Assembly (NCBI GenBank): GCA_026225155.1
Contig: JAMFSG010000296.1
Coordinates: forward strand, 1 to 21,675
DNA length: 21,675 nt
Reading direction: 5' to 3'
Source: Verrucomicrobiota bacterium
Lineage (GTDB): Bacteria > Verrucomicrobiota > Verrucomicrobiia > Limisphaerales > UBA11358
Positions 21,301 to 21,675 of this stretch are shown piece after piece. The first letter of the stretch is position 1; each line of letters begins with the position of its first letter. A program made the translations under genes and the position numbers. Below the pieces are notes generated by a model. It made no database searches and had not been told where the DNA came from. It saw only the letters and a program-made list of their open reading frames with translations.

Positions 21301-21675
21301 TGGACGAAGACGGCTTGCCCGATCCATCCGCGACGAACAACACGCTCAACGCGCAGCAACAAACGATGATTCAAAATTATTTGAACGGCGGCGGCTCGTT
21401 CTTCATGGCTTCGATGAGCATCCTCACGCAATTGGGCGACGTGCCGTTCCGGAAAAATGTGTTGCAAGTCGGCGGCTTCAAACAAAATCCCGATGCGCCG
21501 TCGCCGTGCCAGGATTGCGACGAAGATTTTGGCGTGCCGACTTTTTTTGGCGCGCCGAATAATTCCATCACGAGCGGAATGTATGTGACGTTGGATTACG
21601 ATAACTATCCAAGTTTTGAATTGGATGAAGACGACAGTTTCGGCCCAGATTTTTCGGACACGTTCACGCCGGCCG
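18348..21675 (+). CDS. Secreted subtilisin-family (S8, KP-43-like) serine protease, 3'-truncated by window edge
   Basis: The frame is open for 1,109 residues from ATG 18348 to the window end. A signal peptide (about residues 1-27: basic start, AALTAAFVLM-type core, ending SSFGQ) is followed by a propeptide-like region to ~residue 235. The catalytic triad is intact: D250 (VCVADTGLD), H287 (GYGHGTHCAG) and S499 (GGTSMSGPHAAG), with oxyanion N400 (SAGNAGPG). The SAGNAGPGSETMDSPASGKN pattern resembles KP-43-type alkaline proteases, which carry a C-terminal jelly-roll domain; a beta-rich region of this kind follows. Near residues 820-905 is a fibronectin type III-like domain (ITITWQTSEPANSIVHFG; GLVAGRTYYFYV). 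After it comes a VLMVDDYD segment, perhaps a further domain. Function: extracellular proteolysis. Confidence 0.93.
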   Translation, partial: MKPSSLFRAGGLALTAAFVLMSISSFGQTKEIHLRNGLITTTPSAKNAAQSKISTAAIPASGLFLIQFENHLSAAERAQLQALGVKLIQYVPDDAFIARLENISPQTIQALSFVRYVGAYSANYKIHPQLSALANNALLKNQNVTTNINVLISPEATAAEIASVKSLFATIQHESSLRLGTVLRGELKLANLSALAQSDSVLWIESAPKRKLVDEAASKIVGGDDGQVATPTVTEQMGFDGSGVTVCVADTGLDTGNTNTMHPDLRGRVKGFQFYGELTDGSDGYGHGTHCAGIVAGNAATGETDPDTGQFYGLGVASGASLFIERIFDEDANEVSPFPSDTTLTTDGVRAGSQIGANSWGNDVQGAYDIDAATFDELVRDADPGTPGDQPYILEFSAGNAGPGSETMDSPASGKNVIATGASENTPGTLAETYGLYADGSDTMADFSSRGPTEDGRIKPDLVTPGTWIASLASSVAPDEASIAWSAIDDYYVYMGGTSMSGPHAAGAAAIFVQYYKSLHTNAIPSPALVKAALINSAEELDEANGGPGPIPNNDEGWGRVTLTNLIVTNFNDAPRYFQFLDQTVLLTSGQVYEQHAIVRSSGEPLKIILAYTDVAGFPGAIPALVNDLDLEVVAPDGTLYRGNQFSGGESVPNAPSPDTINNVEGVNLSHPIPGDYLVRVRASNVAEDARLDTAAIDQDFALVVSGDLARPNGGIILLDRTNYTAPGVINVEVFDAAKAANASVNVLVKSSTEPAGETYALVAAGNYGAFTGAVTTVTGTATVDGKLEIHNGDTIEADYTDSSSTLRTATATADLIAPTLSNVAVTTDLGVITITWQTSEPANSIVHFGTNVLNLNSAVTNSDLVTSHSIKIGGLVAGRTYYFYVSSSDPAGNTATANNSGSYFSFIAVATPTVLMVDDYDTAAEDADGSTVIPDSVYTNAIAAAGFNYSFWKVTDRGSPTLADLQPFQIVIWRTTDDIINYGVDEDGLPDPSATNNTLNAQQQTMIQNYLNGGGSFFMASMSILTQLGDVPFRKNVLQVGGFKQNPDAPSPCQDCDEDFGVPTFFGAPNNSITSGMYVTLDYDNYPSFELDEDDSFGPDFSDTFTPA

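Noticed and set aside
1..21675. tRNA, rRNA or insertion sequence genes
   Set aside because: No tRNA cloverleaf, rRNA segment or transposase frame was recognised on either strand by reading; a covariance-model scan could not be run.

Overview
The window (21,675 bases, moderately GC-rich) reads as a chromosomal segment of a Verrucomicrobiota bacterium, most likely a Pedosphaerales/Limisphaerales-type lineage. This assignment is inference. It rests on the mix of gene families (sulfatase-fold protein, KP-43-like secreted subtilase, PurD-like ATP-grasp protein, small single-helix proteins), on the many short-period intergenic repeats, and on the near absence of Shine-Dalgarno sequences. No rRNA, tRNA, CRISPR array or intact insertion sequence was found.

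Layout, left to right. (1) 1-835 is the 3' part of ftsY. (2) 842-2351 is an accessory-looking insert: an AT-richer DUF2971 gene, a REP-like hairpin repeat and a ParE/RelE-type toxin-antitoxin pair. (3) 2348-4198 holds ribD and ribE (riboflavin synthesis), separated by a pair of REP-type palindromes. ribD overlaps the toxin gene by four bases and carries two in-frame short-period repeat insertions. (4) 4244-5787 is an OlsB-like/OlsA-like acyltransferase pair, probably for ornithine-type aminolipids. (5) 5810-7784, minus strand, encodes a small membrane protein, a DEDDy exonuclease-like protein, a DsbA-like thiol oxidoreductase and a peroxiredoxin. (6) 8101-9255 encodes a secreted sulfatase-fold protein in which every catalytic signature I could align is changed, followed by a convergent 54-residue membrane protein. 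(7) 9567-13071 carries a divergent PurD homologue, alanine racemase and an Ate/Bpt-like aminoacyl-tRNA-protein transferase. (8) 13122-14705, minus strand, holds a second toxin-antitoxin pair followed by dusB. (9) 14835-17681 holds a ROK-family sugar kinase, a CxxC-CxxC protein, a small membrane protein and rnc (RNase III), the last two translationally coupled. (10) 17785-18264, minus strand, is a NifU/IscU-like Fe-S scaffold gene. (11) 18348 to the window end is a large secreted subtilisin-family protease, open at the right edge.

The genes are mostly housekeeping functions: protein targeting, riboflavin, membrane lipid, redox defence, peptidoglycan D-alanine, tRNA modification, RNA processing and Fe-S assembly. 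Accessory pieces sit in the gaps. The most unusual features are the catalytically ablated sulfatase and the density of intergenic inverted repeats built from short-period units. Two of these fill convergent gene junctions, and several have been captured inside coding sequence (ribD, the dusB C-terminus). Both toxin-antitoxin pairs sit immediately upstream of, and in the same direction as, a conserved gene (ribD, dusB).
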